Shown: positions 24,999 to 34,021 of the stretch, piece by piece
How the letters are laid out: the number at the start of each line of letters is the position of its first letter
Position numbering within the stretch: position 1 is the stretch's first letter
Source of the DNA: Flammeovirga sp. SJP92
GTDB taxonomy: Bacteria > Bacteroidota > Bacteroidia > Cytophagales > Flammeovirgaceae
Direction: 5' to 3'
NCBI RefSeq assembly: GCF_001583495.1
Contig: NZ_LQAQ01000112.1
Span: 1-64,000, forward strand
DNA: 64,000 nt
Position numbers and translations under genes: made by a program
Notes under the pieces: model-generated
What the model saw: only the letters and a program-made list of their open reading frames with translations
Told to the model about the DNA's origin: nothing
The model's database searches: none

Positions 24999-26159
24999 AT
25001 GAAAGAGGGAATAAAAGCATTTATTGCATTAACAAAAAGAGAACTAAAGCTCTTTTTCTCCAATGACGTTTTGATTGCTGTATTCTTTGGTGCACCTATT
25101 TTCTTCGGAATATTAATAGGCTTTACTTATCAACAAGCAAGTGTGAAAGACCTTTCGATTGCTGTGATTGATCAAGATAATACACCTCTGAGTCATAAAA
25201 TCATTGATGCATTGGATGAGAATTTTTACTTGTCAGTAAAGAAAGTAACTTCCAAAGATGCTGATATCCAAAAGGAAATCTACAATTATGAGGCAATTGT
25301 GAGAATACCTGATGGATTTGAGGGAGCGATTAATTATAAAAGACACCCACATATACAAGTCGAAGTGAATGGTGCTAATATGATTACGGGTAACTATGCC
25401 AATATTGGTATTAGAACTGTGCTTGGAACGCTGAATGCAGGTATTGAGATCATTGGTCTTCAGAAGAAAGGAATTCCAATAGAAACAGCCAAAGAACAAT
25501 GGGAAGCTTTTGCGATAGATGATACAAGGTATTTCAACGCTACTTCCAATTATCTATTATTTATGCTTCCGGGTATTTTAGGTGCCGTAATGCAGCAAGT
25601 ATATCTACTGGCAATGGCTTTGACTTTTAGTTCTGAACATGAGAAGAAGACATTCCCAGAAATCAAATCGATTACGAAAAATCCATTGATCATTTTTCTC
25701 TCCAAATCGATTCCATATTGGATAATTGGAGTCGCCTTATGGGCAGGAATCCAATTTATTCTATTGCCGTTCTTCAAAATAGACATTCCAATCCATCAAG
25801 GAACATTATTTTTATTAACCTCTGCCTTTATTCTGTCCTTAACAGGTCTTGGTATTATGGTCAGCTGGATCTTACCATCGCAACTCAAAGCAACAGAAGT
25901 TTTGATGGTAGTTTCTACACCAAGTTTCATTTTATCAGGTTTTACTTGGCCACTAGAGGCAATGCCTTCATGGATTCAAAATATAGCAAATTGTATCCCA
26001 CTAACTCATTTCTTAAAAGCTATTAGAAAAGTATTGCACTTTGAAGCCAATATTGGTGCAATCACAACAGAGTTGTACCCCTTGTTCGTTATTTCGTTCA
26101 TCACGTGCTTGGCCAGTTTTATTTTAATTTTCCGAAAAGTTAGGTGTGAAGAAAATTAG
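24999..26159 (+). CDS. ABC-2 type permease (YhhJ/DrrB-like)
   Basis: A 386-residue protein. The first helix is at residues 20-45, followed by an extracytoplasmic domain (about 46-180) and five more helices (starting NYLLFMLPGILGAVMQQVYLLAMAL). The GFTWPLEAMPSWIQNIANCIPLTHFL block is typical of ABC2_membrane_3 exporters. Such permeases normally need an ATPase subunit or domain; none is fused here or encoded next to it. It is the last gene of the operon and a terminator follows. The substrate is unknown. Confidence 0.9.
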   Translation: MKEGIKAFIALTKRELKLFFSNDVLIAVFFGAPIFFGILIGFTYQQASVKDLSIAVIDQDNTPLSHKIIDALDENFYLSVKKVTSKDADIQKEIYNYEAIVRIPDGFEGAINYKRHPHIQVEVNGANMITGNYANIGIRTVLGTLNAGIEIIGLQKKGIPIETAKEQWEAFAIDDTRYFNATSNYLLFMLPGILGAVMQQVYLLAMALTFSSEHEKKTFPEIKSITKNPLIIFLSKSIPYWIIGVALWAGIQFILLPFFKIDIPIHQGTLFLLTSAFILSLTGLGIMVSWILPSQLKATEVLMVVSTPSFILSGFTWPLEAMPSWIQNIANCIPLTHFLKAIRKVLHFEANIGAITTELYPLFVISFITCLASFILIFRKVRCEEN

Positions 26160-26177
26160 AATGATACTATTATTGTT

Positions 26178-26211
26178 ACACCTTGATAAGTTTCTTATCA
26201 AGGTGTTTTTT
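26178..26211 (+). terminator. Terminator of the export operon
   Basis: A perfect 13-bp stem ACACCTTGATAAG/CTTATCAAGGTGT with a 3-base loop, then six T residues. Confidence 0.9.
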
Positions 26212-26233
26212 ATTTTAAAAATTGATATAAATG

Positions 26234-26250
26234 ATTTGTTTAAACTAAAT
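26234..26250 (+). promoter_or_regulatory. Near-palindrome ATTTGTTTAAACTAAAT upstream of a lipoprotein gene
   Basis: The sequence shares ATTTGTTTAAAC with the perfect palindrome before the pirin gene (40484-40499). It may be an operator or a chance AT-rich palindrome. Confidence 0.25.
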
Positions 26251-26297
26251 ATCTGACGAAGTTTGTGGCTGAAACTTATTTTTTAAATATGATCTGC

Positions 26298-27701
26298 ATG
26301 AAATACCGTTTATCATACCTTTTACTATTTATCCTTTCTTTTATTTTTTCTTGTAATAACGAAAGTGCTAGAACAAATCATCTCACCCAAGATCAACTAA
26401 GGCATTTAGTAGGTATAGATGCATCATATCGCTATAGTACACCTGAAAACTTCTCAACTGAGCTGGTTTATGTGGAAAACGATACAGTGATATTTCCACT
26501 GACGGTAGAAGCATCAACTAGAGATGAAAGTGATACAAGATACCGACCGGAAGATCACACCAATGTTGTTGGATCTTCAAAAATTGATTTGTCTGGTAGG
26601 TTTAACCTTATAGACGCTTCGGTGACTATGAAAGGGGATGCTATCATTCCTCAAGCTGAACTATCCATTTCAACTTCAACAGATACGGTCTTTTTCAATG
26701 CCAATTTAAATGGGTTGTACAATAAACCCTATCCTGATTTTACAACATTACAAACCAAAGTACTCAATGAAGGACAGGTAGATGAAGTCGTTTACAATAA
26801 CGTTTATGTTTTCACTCCTGAAGATGCAATTGCAAAAGGATATGATTTCACTGGATTTAAAGAAGTATGTTTTGCAAAAGACTATGGCTTTATAAGAGTA
26901 GTTTTAGAAGATCCTACAAGTACTACTGGAGAATATAATTTAGAAATACGAACATTTTTCATGATTCCAGGGTTTGAAAATGGTCCTATTTCTAGTACAG
27001 GTGTGGCAGGTTACAGACACGCGGACCAACCGGCAAATGCTAGATTATTGACCAACCAGTATTTATATTTGATTTCCAATATGAAAGAACTGGGAACTGA
27101 AGAATCTCTTTGGGGATTCACTTTTACGGATGCATTAAATGATGCTAGGTTTGCATTCAGTGGGGGTGAAGTTTCATGGAATAGTTATTTAAGAGGCCCG
27201 CTGGAATTAGATGATGATGGAATAACAAATGCAGAGCTGGAATATGACAAAGTAAAACAACAGATTGCAGATATAACAGGTTCTTCAGCTAATCCTCAGC
27301 CAATGGTAAATAACGATTCATTGAATTTGGGTGCATTTAAATGGAGTATTTTCTACCTCTCTCATGTGAATGTAACTAATTCAGCGGAGATTTATGGAAC
27401 TAAACTAGGAGGTCCATTTACAGTTGAAGATTCGTTAAGCCTTCATGGTGATTTTGAAAACTTATTAGGTTTTGAGTTAAGTACTGCTGAGCAGAAAGGA
27501 AAAGCAGAAATTACATCTCCAAAAATTGCTGATTTTGCTGTTCCTGTTCAAGCCATAAAACGATGGTTGATTGATGCAGAGCGTTCTCCTTCAAAAGGAG
27601 GCAAGTATGAAAACAGAGTTTTCTTGCTTAATCCAAATTATAAAGAAATAGGAGGTTTTGGACTAACTGATGAGGGTGGTGCAGTAATTAGATGTAAGTA
27701 A
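26298..27701 (+). CDS. Large lipoprotein of unknown function
   Basis: I chose the ATG at 26298 because it puts a compact signal (MKYRLSYLLLFILSFIFSC) directly before the lipobox FSC. Upstream in-frame GTG and ATG codons only lengthen the n-region. The 467-residue protein is acidic and beta-rich. It has two apparent halves (residues about 40-215 and 230-465) and no motif I recognise. It does not belong to the export operon, since a terminator separates them. The function is unknown. Confidence 0.7.
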   Translation: MKYRLSYLLLFILSFIFSCNNESARTNHLTQDQLRHLVGIDASYRYSTPENFSTELVYVENDTVIFPLTVEASTRDESDTRYRPEDHTNVVGSSKIDLSGRFNLIDASVTMKGDAIIPQAELSISTSTDTVFFNANLNGLYNKPYPDFTTLQTKVLNEGQVDEVVYNNVYVFTPEDAIAKGYDFTGFKEVCFAKDYGFIRVVLEDPTSTTGEYNLEIRTFFMIPGFENGPISSTGVAGYRHADQPANARLLTNQYLYLISNMKELGTEESLWGFTFTDALNDARFAFSGGEVSWNSYLRGPLELDDDGITNAELEYDKVKQQIADITGSSANPQPMVNNDSLNLGAFKWSIFYLSHVNVTNSAEIYGTKLGGPFTVEDSLSLHGDFENLLGFELSTAEQKGKAEITSPKIADFAVPVQAIKRWLIDAERSPSKGGKYENRVFLLNPNYKEIGGFGLTDEGGAVIRCK

Positions 27702-27732
27702 TAGAAAAATACATTTATAGGTTAAAATGTAA

Positions 27733-27775
27733 AAACTCCCACTTCATAGATTCAAATGAAGTGGGAGTTTTTTTT
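27733..27775. terminator. Bidirectional terminator
   Basis: A perfect 15-bp stem AAACTCCCACTTCAT and its complement with an 8-base loop and T or A runs on both sides, between convergent genes. Confidence 0.92.
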
Positions 27776-30422
27776 ATTGTTTGATATTATCAAGTTCTTT
27801 GATGAGTACATTTTCATGAAAACCGGTCATTCTTTTAATCAGTTTGCCATCTTTTACGATAAACACCAATGGAATACCGCTTACACTGTATTTCTTTTTA
27901 AATCCATTGATACCTTCATCTACCACTTTAATATGATAATCTTCATAATTACTGGCAAATTTTTCAACAGCGTTTTTCCATTTATTATTGCCTTGATCAA
28001 TTGAGACAAAGTGGAATTGTACACCTTCTTTTTCATATTTTTGAATCATAGCAGGGTATTTATCTTTGATAGAATGTATACAAGCGCCACACCATGATGC
28101 CCAAACATCTACAATATGTATGCCTTCAGATAAATCAATGGTTTTATTGCCAAATTTCACATCCAATCCTGCTATTGATTTTAATTTTTCTTTTTTATCA
28201 AACCCTCCTCGCTGACTTACTAATTGTTTTAAATCTGCTTGATGTTCAGATTGAGGGTAGCTAGTTTCAAAAAAGGTGACAGCATTTGAAAAAGTAGTAT
28301 TCTGAACTGTATCATTATAGAAATAAAATTCCTTTAGGTAAGTACTTAAAACCATTTCGTTGAGTTCCTTATTTTTTACATATCTGTTGTTGATTTCTTG
28401 AAAACGCTCCACTGTATTTTTATTGTCATTAAAAGTAGCATCATCGGCAAATAATCGGTTTTCGTCTTCAATAAAAGTAAGATGAATATCTATATGTTCT
28501 GCAATAAGAAAGTGTAAATAACTTTTATTCATTTCGGGATCATCCAAATCAAAATAATTCAAGGCATTTAATAAAAGGTTAGGTGCTTGTGTTTTTACAA
28601 TTTCTGGGTTAGCCTCTGCATAAAGTGCATTTATATTAAGCCATAAACCCAAAATATTGCCTTTCATGGTTTTGGCATATTGATCAGATAAAAGAGGTTT
28701 ATAAATCATCAAAGTATCCATAAATTGCGTCATATAGTTGGTGCTTAATTCTTGAAAATCTTTAAGAGCTAACCCATCTTTTTGACGATGAAAGTCGTCA
28801 GACATACTGTTAAGCTGAGAATGAAATGAAATTGTATACCTCAAACTATCCATTACTTCTTTTGTGACCTGATTTTGATCATACTGAGACAATTTGGTCA
28901 TTTTGTTGAATTCATCTTTCAAAACACCCTTATTCTCTTTATTTTCGGTAATTATCAGATCATCATAAGCACTTCTATGCAATAGATTTCTGGAAGTGTA
29001 GTAATGAAATAAATTTTGATCTTCAATTTGTTTCTCCATTTCAGGCGTCAATTGTTGATGCTTTTTTTTATCATAACCATATTGTGTTAAACCCTTCCTG
29101 ATTGTCTGTTCTTTTTGATAGAGTGTAGAGTCCACCAGAATATCTTTGGAGTCAATGATATTTGATAGTTCTGATGCAATGTTTGTATTATATCCCCAAT
29201 AAGAACAGCTGTATCCTACATAAGGGAAGCTTTCAGCTTGTACTAAAAAGGTTCTGTCCGTGGATCTAAACATATTAGCCTTTCTAAGGTCATAACAGGC
29301 AGTAGTACTGAAGTTAGGAATGTTTAGTTTACCAACATATTTAATTACATCGATAGTATCTTTATAAGTCATTTCAAAATCAACATGATCTGTATATAGC
29401 GTTTCTCCTACTTTTGTAAATGTGATTTTACCTTTTGAAGAGAGACGGTTTTTGAAAATAGGGACATTATCACGTGTATAGTCTTTATAATTATTATTAG
29501 GTCTTAAATCTTCAGAAGTGACCTTTAAAAGATCATATTGCTCAGTAACATAAAGTAAGCCTTTGCCATTGTTATTTTTTTGATCTATGAAACTTAAAAC
29601 ATAAACGAGTTGATCATCATTGATAAGCATCTCTTCAAGTTCAAACTTATAATTAGAAGGGTAGACCAAAGGACCATTTTTTATAAATGTTTGTTGGTAA
29701 TGGAAGATGTTTTGGTTACTAATAAAATTGAGGTTTCGTTGATCTCTTTCATAAAGATTGTGTCCTTCATATTCCTTTTTATTAAGTTTGAGCTCATATT
29801 TACTCTCTTGATGGTCCCAATTGTTATAGTTCCAATTATAGTCTTGGTTTCTTTTGATATTATCAAACATTAAAATATGATAGGATCTCTTATGAGATTC
29901 GTCAGGCTGTATCTGATTGTAATTTTCAAAATAAATTTCGCCTGTGGACTCCATACCACCTTGGAATTCATCATTGGTATATTTAGCTTCCGCATAATAG
30001 AACTCACCCAAATATTGTTTCTTTCGAATACCCTCTTTGAAAGATTGACTACTGTATTTTACAATTTCTTTGAGAGTAGGCATTTTTGCTTTGATGGTAA
30101 GCATATTAAGCTCTTCAGTAGCAGGAAGCAAGACCAATTCATTTTCGAGGTACTTGGAAAGTTTTCGAATAGGGACTTCAAGTTTTGTGAATCCAATAGA
30201 AGAGACGCTCAGCGTGTCTGAATGGAATGAAGATTTAATGGGAATATTAAAGTACCCATTTGAATTGGTTGTCCCTCCAATTGTTTTTCCTTTAATTACT
30301 ATGTTCGCATAAGGGATCGCTTCTTGTGTTTCGGCGTTTTTCAAATACCCCTTGATGAAGTTTTGAGCAGACAATAGTGAAGCATTAAGTACGAGTAGTA
30401 CTATAAAAGTCAGTTTTTTCAT
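27774..30422 (-). CDS. CarboxypepD_reg domain protein with C-terminal TlpA-like thioredoxin domain
   Basis: I set the start at the ATG at 30422, which gives MKKLTFIVLLVLNASLLSAQ, a good signal peptide; a TTG two codons upstream is unnecessary. The 882-residue protein opens with a carboxypeptidase-regulatory-like sandwich (residues about 20-105, with GYLKNAETQEAIPYANIVIKG). It continues with a long middle part without recognised motifs that resembles DUF5686-type barrel or periplasmic proteins only weakly. It ends with a thioredoxin domain (residues about 755-882) whose active site is WASWCGACIHS and whose cis-Pro segment is VSGIPLVFIV. The fusion suggests a redox function tied to an envelope substrate. 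It is transcribed alone. Confidence 0.8.
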   Translation of the reverse strand: MKKLTFIVLLVLNASLLSAQNFIKGYLKNAETQEAIPYANIVIKGKTIGGTTNSNGYFNIPIKSSFHSDTLSVSSIGFTKLEVPIRKLSKYLENELVLLPATEELNMLTIKAKMPTLKEIVKYSSQSFKEGIRKKQYLGEFYYAEAKYTNDEFQGGMESTGEIYFENYNQIQPDESHKRSYHILMFDNIKRNQDYNWNYNNWDHQESKYELKLNKKEYEGHNLYERDQRNLNFISNQNIFHYQQTFIKNGPLVYPSNYKFELEEMLINDDQLVYVLSFIDQKNNNGKGLLYVTEQYDLLKVTSEDLRPNNNYKDYTRDNVPIFKNRLSSKGKITFTKVGETLYTDHVDFEMTYKDTIDVIKYVGKLNIPNFSTTACYDLRKANMFRSTDRTFLVQAESFPYVGYSCSYWGYNTNIASELSNIIDSKDILVDSTLYQKEQTIRKGLTQYGYDKKKHQQLTPEMEKQIEDQNLFHYYTSRNLLHRSAYDDLIITENKENKGVLKDEFNKMTKLSQYDQNQVTKEVMDSLRYTISFHSQLNSMSDDFHRQKDGLALKDFQELSTNYMTQFMDTLMIYKPLLSDQYAKTMKGNILGLWLNINALYAEANPEIVKTQAPNLLLNALNYFDLDDPEMNKSYLHFLIAEHIDIHLTFIEDENRLFADDATFNDNKNTVERFQEINNRYVKNKELNEMVLSTYLKEFYFYNDTVQNTTFSNAVTFFETSYPQSEHQADLKQLVSQRGGFDKKEKLKSIAGLDVKFGNKTIDLSEGIHIVDVWASWCGACIHSIKDKYPAMIQKYEKEGVQFHFVSIDQGNNKWKNAVEKFASNYEDYHIKVVDEGINGFKKKYSVSGIPLVFIVKDGKLIKRMTGFHENVLIKELDNIKQ

Positions 30423-30592
30423 TTTCAAATAGTTTTTATTTAATAGACCAGCAGATAAGTAATAGGTTTTTATAGATTAAAAATAGAGTAAGTTTGATCA
30501 CCAAAAAGAACCTCATTACTACCAATGAATATTTAAAGTCGGGTTAAATATAGCTCAAATTGTAATACAATAGAAATGATAACTGAAAAAGA

Positions 30593-30629
30593 AAACCCCA
30601 TTGTAAATATTAATTTTACAATGGGGTTT
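30593..30629 (-). terminator. Terminator of the lrgAB genes
   Basis: A perfect 15-bp stem AAACCCCATTGTAAA and its complement, with a T-rich tract on the minus strand. Confidence 0.88.
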
Positions 30630-30650
30630 CATTAGTTTATTTATTTCTAC

Positions 30651-31349
30651 TTAATAGAAAAACGCAAGAATACCGGGTGTCACCAGTGTTGTGAAAACAC
30701 CCATAAGCCCAATGGATAGTCCACTGATAGCACCTTCTACCATTCCCATCTGAATGGCTTGTGCTGTACCAATACCATGTGCGGAAGTGCCCATTGCCAA
30801 TCCTTTTGCAATGGCAGTTTTAAATACTTTTGGAACAATCAGAGGGCCAACAGAAGCACCTAATACACCAACAATTATTACAAATACCGCTGTCATAGAA
30901 GGAATACCGCCATTTTGTGCTGAAACAGCCATGGCAATAGGAGTAGTGACCGATTTTGGTACCATAGAGATAATTAGATCTTCTCCACCCCCAAATAACT
31001 TGCCGATTAAAATAACAGACAAAACGCCCATGACACTACCTAAAAATGTTGCAGAAAGAATAGCAACAGCATTTTTGCCAATAGTTTTCAATTGTTCATA
31101 AAGCAATACGCCTAATGCTACTACAGATGGCCCAAGCATAAAGTGAATCATGCGGGTATTGGCCTGATAAGTTTCATATTGAACGTCTGAAAGTTTTAAA
31201 ATAACAATCAGACAAATGATGGTCATTAATACAGGATTAAGAAGTGGTGTTTTAACTTTTTGATAGATTGCTTCGAAAATTAAAAAAAGACCGAGCGTAG
31301 CGGCTAAAGCAAAAGTTTCGCTTTCGAAAAGGTGATTGATTATTTCCAT
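30651..31349 (-). CDS. lrgB: LrgB family membrane protein
   Basis: A 232-residue membrane protein with about seven helices. Signature blocks are FMLGPSVVALGVLLYEQ, ISMVPKSVTTPIAMAVSAQNGG and GTSAHGIGTAQAIQMG. In other bacteria LrgB/CidB partners with a holin-like LrgA/CidA; some homologues (plant PLGG1) move glycolate or glycerate. The start overlaps the stop of the lrgA gene (TAATG), so the two are translationally coupled. Confidence 0.93.
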   Translation of the reverse strand: MEIINHLFESETFALAATLGLFLIFEAIYQKVKTPLLNPVLMTIICLIVILKLSDVQYETYQANTRMIHFMLGPSVVALGVLLYEQLKTIGKNAVAILSATFLGSVMGVLSVILIGKLFGGGEDLIISMVPKSVTTPIAMAVSAQNGGIPSMTAVFVIIVGVLGASVGPLIVPKVFKTAIAKGLAMGTSAHGIGTAQAIQMGMVEGAISGLSIGLMGVFTTLVTPGILAFFY

Positions 31350-31693
31350 TATTTATCTTCTTTTTTACCTAAAAATTCACCAGCAAAACCTGCTGACAGC
31401 ATCACCGCAAACATTGACCCTACAATAGTCACACTGATCATAAGCCAATTATTCTGGATCATATCCAAATATTCCATCATACCCACACCGGCTGGAATAA
31501 AAAACAAAGACATTCTTCGAGTCAAAGCCTGAGCGGCATCTTTTACCCACTCGTAAGGGATAATTTTAAAATAAAGACATAAGAATAAAATAATCATCCC
31601 GATCACATTGCCAGGGATGGGCAAGTCAATTAATTCATTAATAAGTGTACCCAACGATAACATCGCTAGGATTAACATAAATCCTCGTATCAT
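31349..31693 (-). CDS. lrgA: LrgA/CidA family holin-like membrane protein
   Basis: 114 residues, four helices. Family blocks are LPIPGNVIGMIILFLCLYFKII, LTRRMSLFFIPAGVGMMEYLD and an Ala/Gly-rich last helix. It acts with LrgB in the inner membrane. No LytTR regulator gene is adjacent, unlike in Firmicutes. Confidence 0.92.
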   Translation of the reverse strand: MIRGFMLILAMLSLGTLINELIDLPIPGNVIGMIILFLCLYFKIIPYEWVKDAAQALTRRMSLFFIPAGVGMMEYLDMIQNNWLMISVTIVGSMFAVMLSAGFAGEFLGKKEDK

Positions 31694-31885
31694 ATTCGAT
31701 TATATAGTAGTTTGAGATAAAGATAATACATGATTGTATGAGTATTTATAGGCTTAGTAAAGAGATAAGAATTATTTAAATAGTGACAAAATAACACTTC
31801 AAAATTTAGTATATTGTAGTATAAGCTTATAGTAGTACTTGAGCACATTGTTACATTACTCTATTATTAAAATTGATCTTTGAAT

Positions 31886-32479
31886 ATGTCAATAAAAGAC
31901 CTAGGAGAACTATTTGAGGAAAAAAAATACAAAGAAATTATTAGCATTTTTAACCACAGAATTGACACTTTTGAAAGACTGTCATTGGACGAATTTTTAC
32001 TTTGGTCTAGATGCTATGAACACCAAGGTGATTTTGAATCTGCTTTGTATATTTTGTCGCTTTGTTATATTGAAGAGATAAACGACAGGCGACTGGACAA
32101 TGAATATGAAAGACTGACCGTTTTGCAGGATAGGGTCTTTCAAGCTATTCTTCAGCTAAAATCTGGAATTCAAGACTCTGAAGACATTGATTTTCTCATT
32201 AAAACAATGCACGTTTTGGTGGAAAATAATGTGGAAGATGTTCTTGTAGCTTACCTTGAAGATATCTTCAGAGTTACAAAGCATCAGAATGTCAAAAATC
32301 CTTGGCTAGGAAAACTATCGGAAGATATTTTCTTTAAGTTGGATGATCAATTGGTACTCACTTCCAATCAGAAAAACTCAATTCTCGACTCCATCATCTA
32401 TTATTATATATCCTCCTCAAAAGTATATGATGGAAAGTATGCTTACATCAGATCAATTAGAAATAATACTATTCATTAG
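31886..32479 (+). CDS. Hypothetical helical protein
   Basis: I set the start at the ATG at 31886; a TTG two codons upstream is weaker. The 197-residue acidic protein has no signal peptide and no membrane segment, and looks all-helical. Residues 8-60 (YKEIISIFNHRIDTFERL... and LWSRCYEHQGDFESALYILSLCY) have a TPR-like rhythm. The C-terminal part is Ile/Tyr-rich. I do not recognise a family. It is transcribed alone. Confidence 0.6.
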   Translation: MSIKDLGELFEEKKYKEIISIFNHRIDTFERLSLDEFLLWSRCYEHQGDFESALYILSLCYIEEINDRRLDNEYERLTVLQDRVFQAILQLKSGIQDSEDIDFLIKTMHVLVENNVEDVLVAYLEDIFRVTKHQNVKNPWLGKLSEDIFFKLDDQLVLTSNQKNSILDSIIYYYISSSKVYDGKYAYIRSIRNNTIH

Positions 32480-32480
32480 A

Positions 32481-32521
32481 AAAAATAAACGCCTTTCTAC
32501 AAAAAATGTATGAAAGGCGTT
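32481..32521 (-). terminator. Terminator of lysA
   Basis: A 10-bp stem AACGCCTTTC/GAAAGGCGTT with an inner TACA/TGTA extension. The T tract is on the minus strand. Confidence 0.75.
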
Positions 32522-32545
32522 AAACAATGTGAGTTGTCTATATTT

Positions 32546-33811
32546 TTAGTCTAGTGAAGCTTCTTCATTCACAGGGATAGAAGAGAAAATATCTACTTGC
32601 CCTCTAGTAAGATCTTCTAATGTTTCTCTTTCTCTGATTAAGTGAGGTACTCCGTTGAAGACCAGCACTTCTGCAGGACGCAATCTTGAGTTGTAGTTTG
32701 AACTCATTGAGTAAGAGTAAGCACCTGCATTTTCGATAGATAATAAGTCACCTACACGCACTTCATTGAGTTTTCTATCATAACCAAATGTATCCGTTTC
32801 GCAGATGTAACCCACCACGTCATACACTCTCTTAGGCCCAGTAGGATTCGAGACGTTTTTGATATGGTGGTACGCGTCATACATCATAGGTCGGATAAGG
32901 TGATTAAGCCCAGAATCAACACCTACAAACACAGCGGCAGGGCTATGCTTCAATACATTTACTTTTGTCAGTAAATGCCCTGATTCTGAAACTAAATATT
33001 TTCCTGGCTCAAACCAAAGTTCTAAATCTCTCCCATAAGAAGCACAGAACTCTTGGAATGCTTTTGACATCTTTTTACCTAATTCTGGAATGTTAGTTAC
33101 GATGTCTTCTTCTTTATAAGCTACTTTAAACCCTGAGCCTAAATCAATGAACTGTAGGTTAGGGAAGTCTTTTGCACAATCAAACATTACGTTGGCTGCC
33201 ATCAAGAATACTTCAGAGTCTAAAATATCAGAACCTGAGTGCATGTGAAGACCTACCACGTTAATGTTATGGCTTTCAACAACTTTCTTTACATGAGACA
33301 TTTGGAAGATGGAAATGCCAAATTTAGAACCGATGTGACCTACTTGAATTTTCGCATTTCCACCTGCAGTAATGTGCGGGTTGATTCTAATAGCACATGG
33401 AACGGTATCTTGATAAACGTCTCCAAATTGTTCAAGAATGGCAATGTTATCAATGTTGATGACAACACCCAATGCTACTGCTTCTTGAATTTCTTCAAAA
33501 GAAACAGAGTTAGGAGTAAATAAAATTCTTTCCTTAGGAAATCCAGCTTGAATACCCAATTGTACTTCTTGGATAGAAACACAATCCAAATCTACGCCGT
33601 GCTCTTTCACTAACTTCAAAATACTCAAGTTAGATAAAGATTTCATTGCATATTTTATTCTTAAGTTTACGCCATTAAATGCATTTCTTAATGATGAAAT
33701 TTGACTGATTATCTTATCAGCATCATATACATATAAAGGAGTTTGAAACTCATTTGCAATTTCCGTTACCGGCACACCTTGGATCTGATATTCTGAATTT
33801 TTTAATTCCAT
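32546..33811 (-). CDS. lysA: Diaminopimelate decarboxylase
   Basis: A 421-residue PLP enzyme that makes L-lysine from meso-diaminopimelate. Visible features are the PLP-lysine motif RIKYAMKSLSN, the phosphate-binding GLHMHSGSDI, GSGFKVAYKEED, the substrate-binding EPGKYLVSESG, the catalytic-Cys loop GYICETDTFGYDRKL and the late ENAGAYSYSMSSNYNSR. I set the start at the ATG at 33811, because an upstream TTG extension overlaps a TACTTTTG promoter element at 33851-33858 and would lie outside the transcript. Cytosolic. Confidence 0.95.
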   Translation of the reverse strand: MELKNSEYQIQGVPVTEIANEFQTPLYVYDADKIISQISSLRNAFNGVNLRIKYAMKSLSNLSILKLVKEHGVDLDCVSIQEVQLGIQAGFPKERILFTPNSVSFEEIQEAVALGVVINIDNIAILEQFGDVYQDTVPCAIRINPHITAGGNAKIQVGHIGSKFGISIFQMSHVKKVVESHNINVVGLHMHSGSDILDSEVFLMAANVMFDCAKDFPNLQFIDLGSGFKVAYKEEDIVTNIPELGKKMSKAFQEFCASYGRDLELWFEPGKYLVSESGHLLTKVNVLKHSPAAVFVGVDSGLNHLIRPMMYDAYHHIKNVSNPTGPKRVYDVVGYICETDTFGYDRKLNEVRVGDLLSIENAGAYSYSMSSNYNSRLRPAEVLVFNGVPHLIRERETLEDLTRGQVDIFSSIPVNEEASLD

Positions 33812-33850
33812 TCTCGGAAGAAGATTATAATTGATAATTTTACTATGAGA

Positions 33851-33858
33851 CAAAAGTA
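33851..33858 (-). promoter_or_regulatory. -7 promoter element of lysA
   Basis: TACTTTTG on the minus strand, a full match to TAnnTTTG, about 40 bp before the chosen start codon. No clear -33 element at the standard distance. Confidence 0.5.
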
Positions 33859-34021
33859 ATTTAAAAAAAAAGATAGTCCATACAAATCTCTTTTTATTTA
33901 CAAAAATAACAATAAGTGTTTCAGATAAAACTTTATGTTATATAATTATGAAATTAATTTTTGATTTGGATTTTAAGAAGAAATGGTAACAATCTTGCTC
34001 TAAGAATGGAAACTCTTTTAT

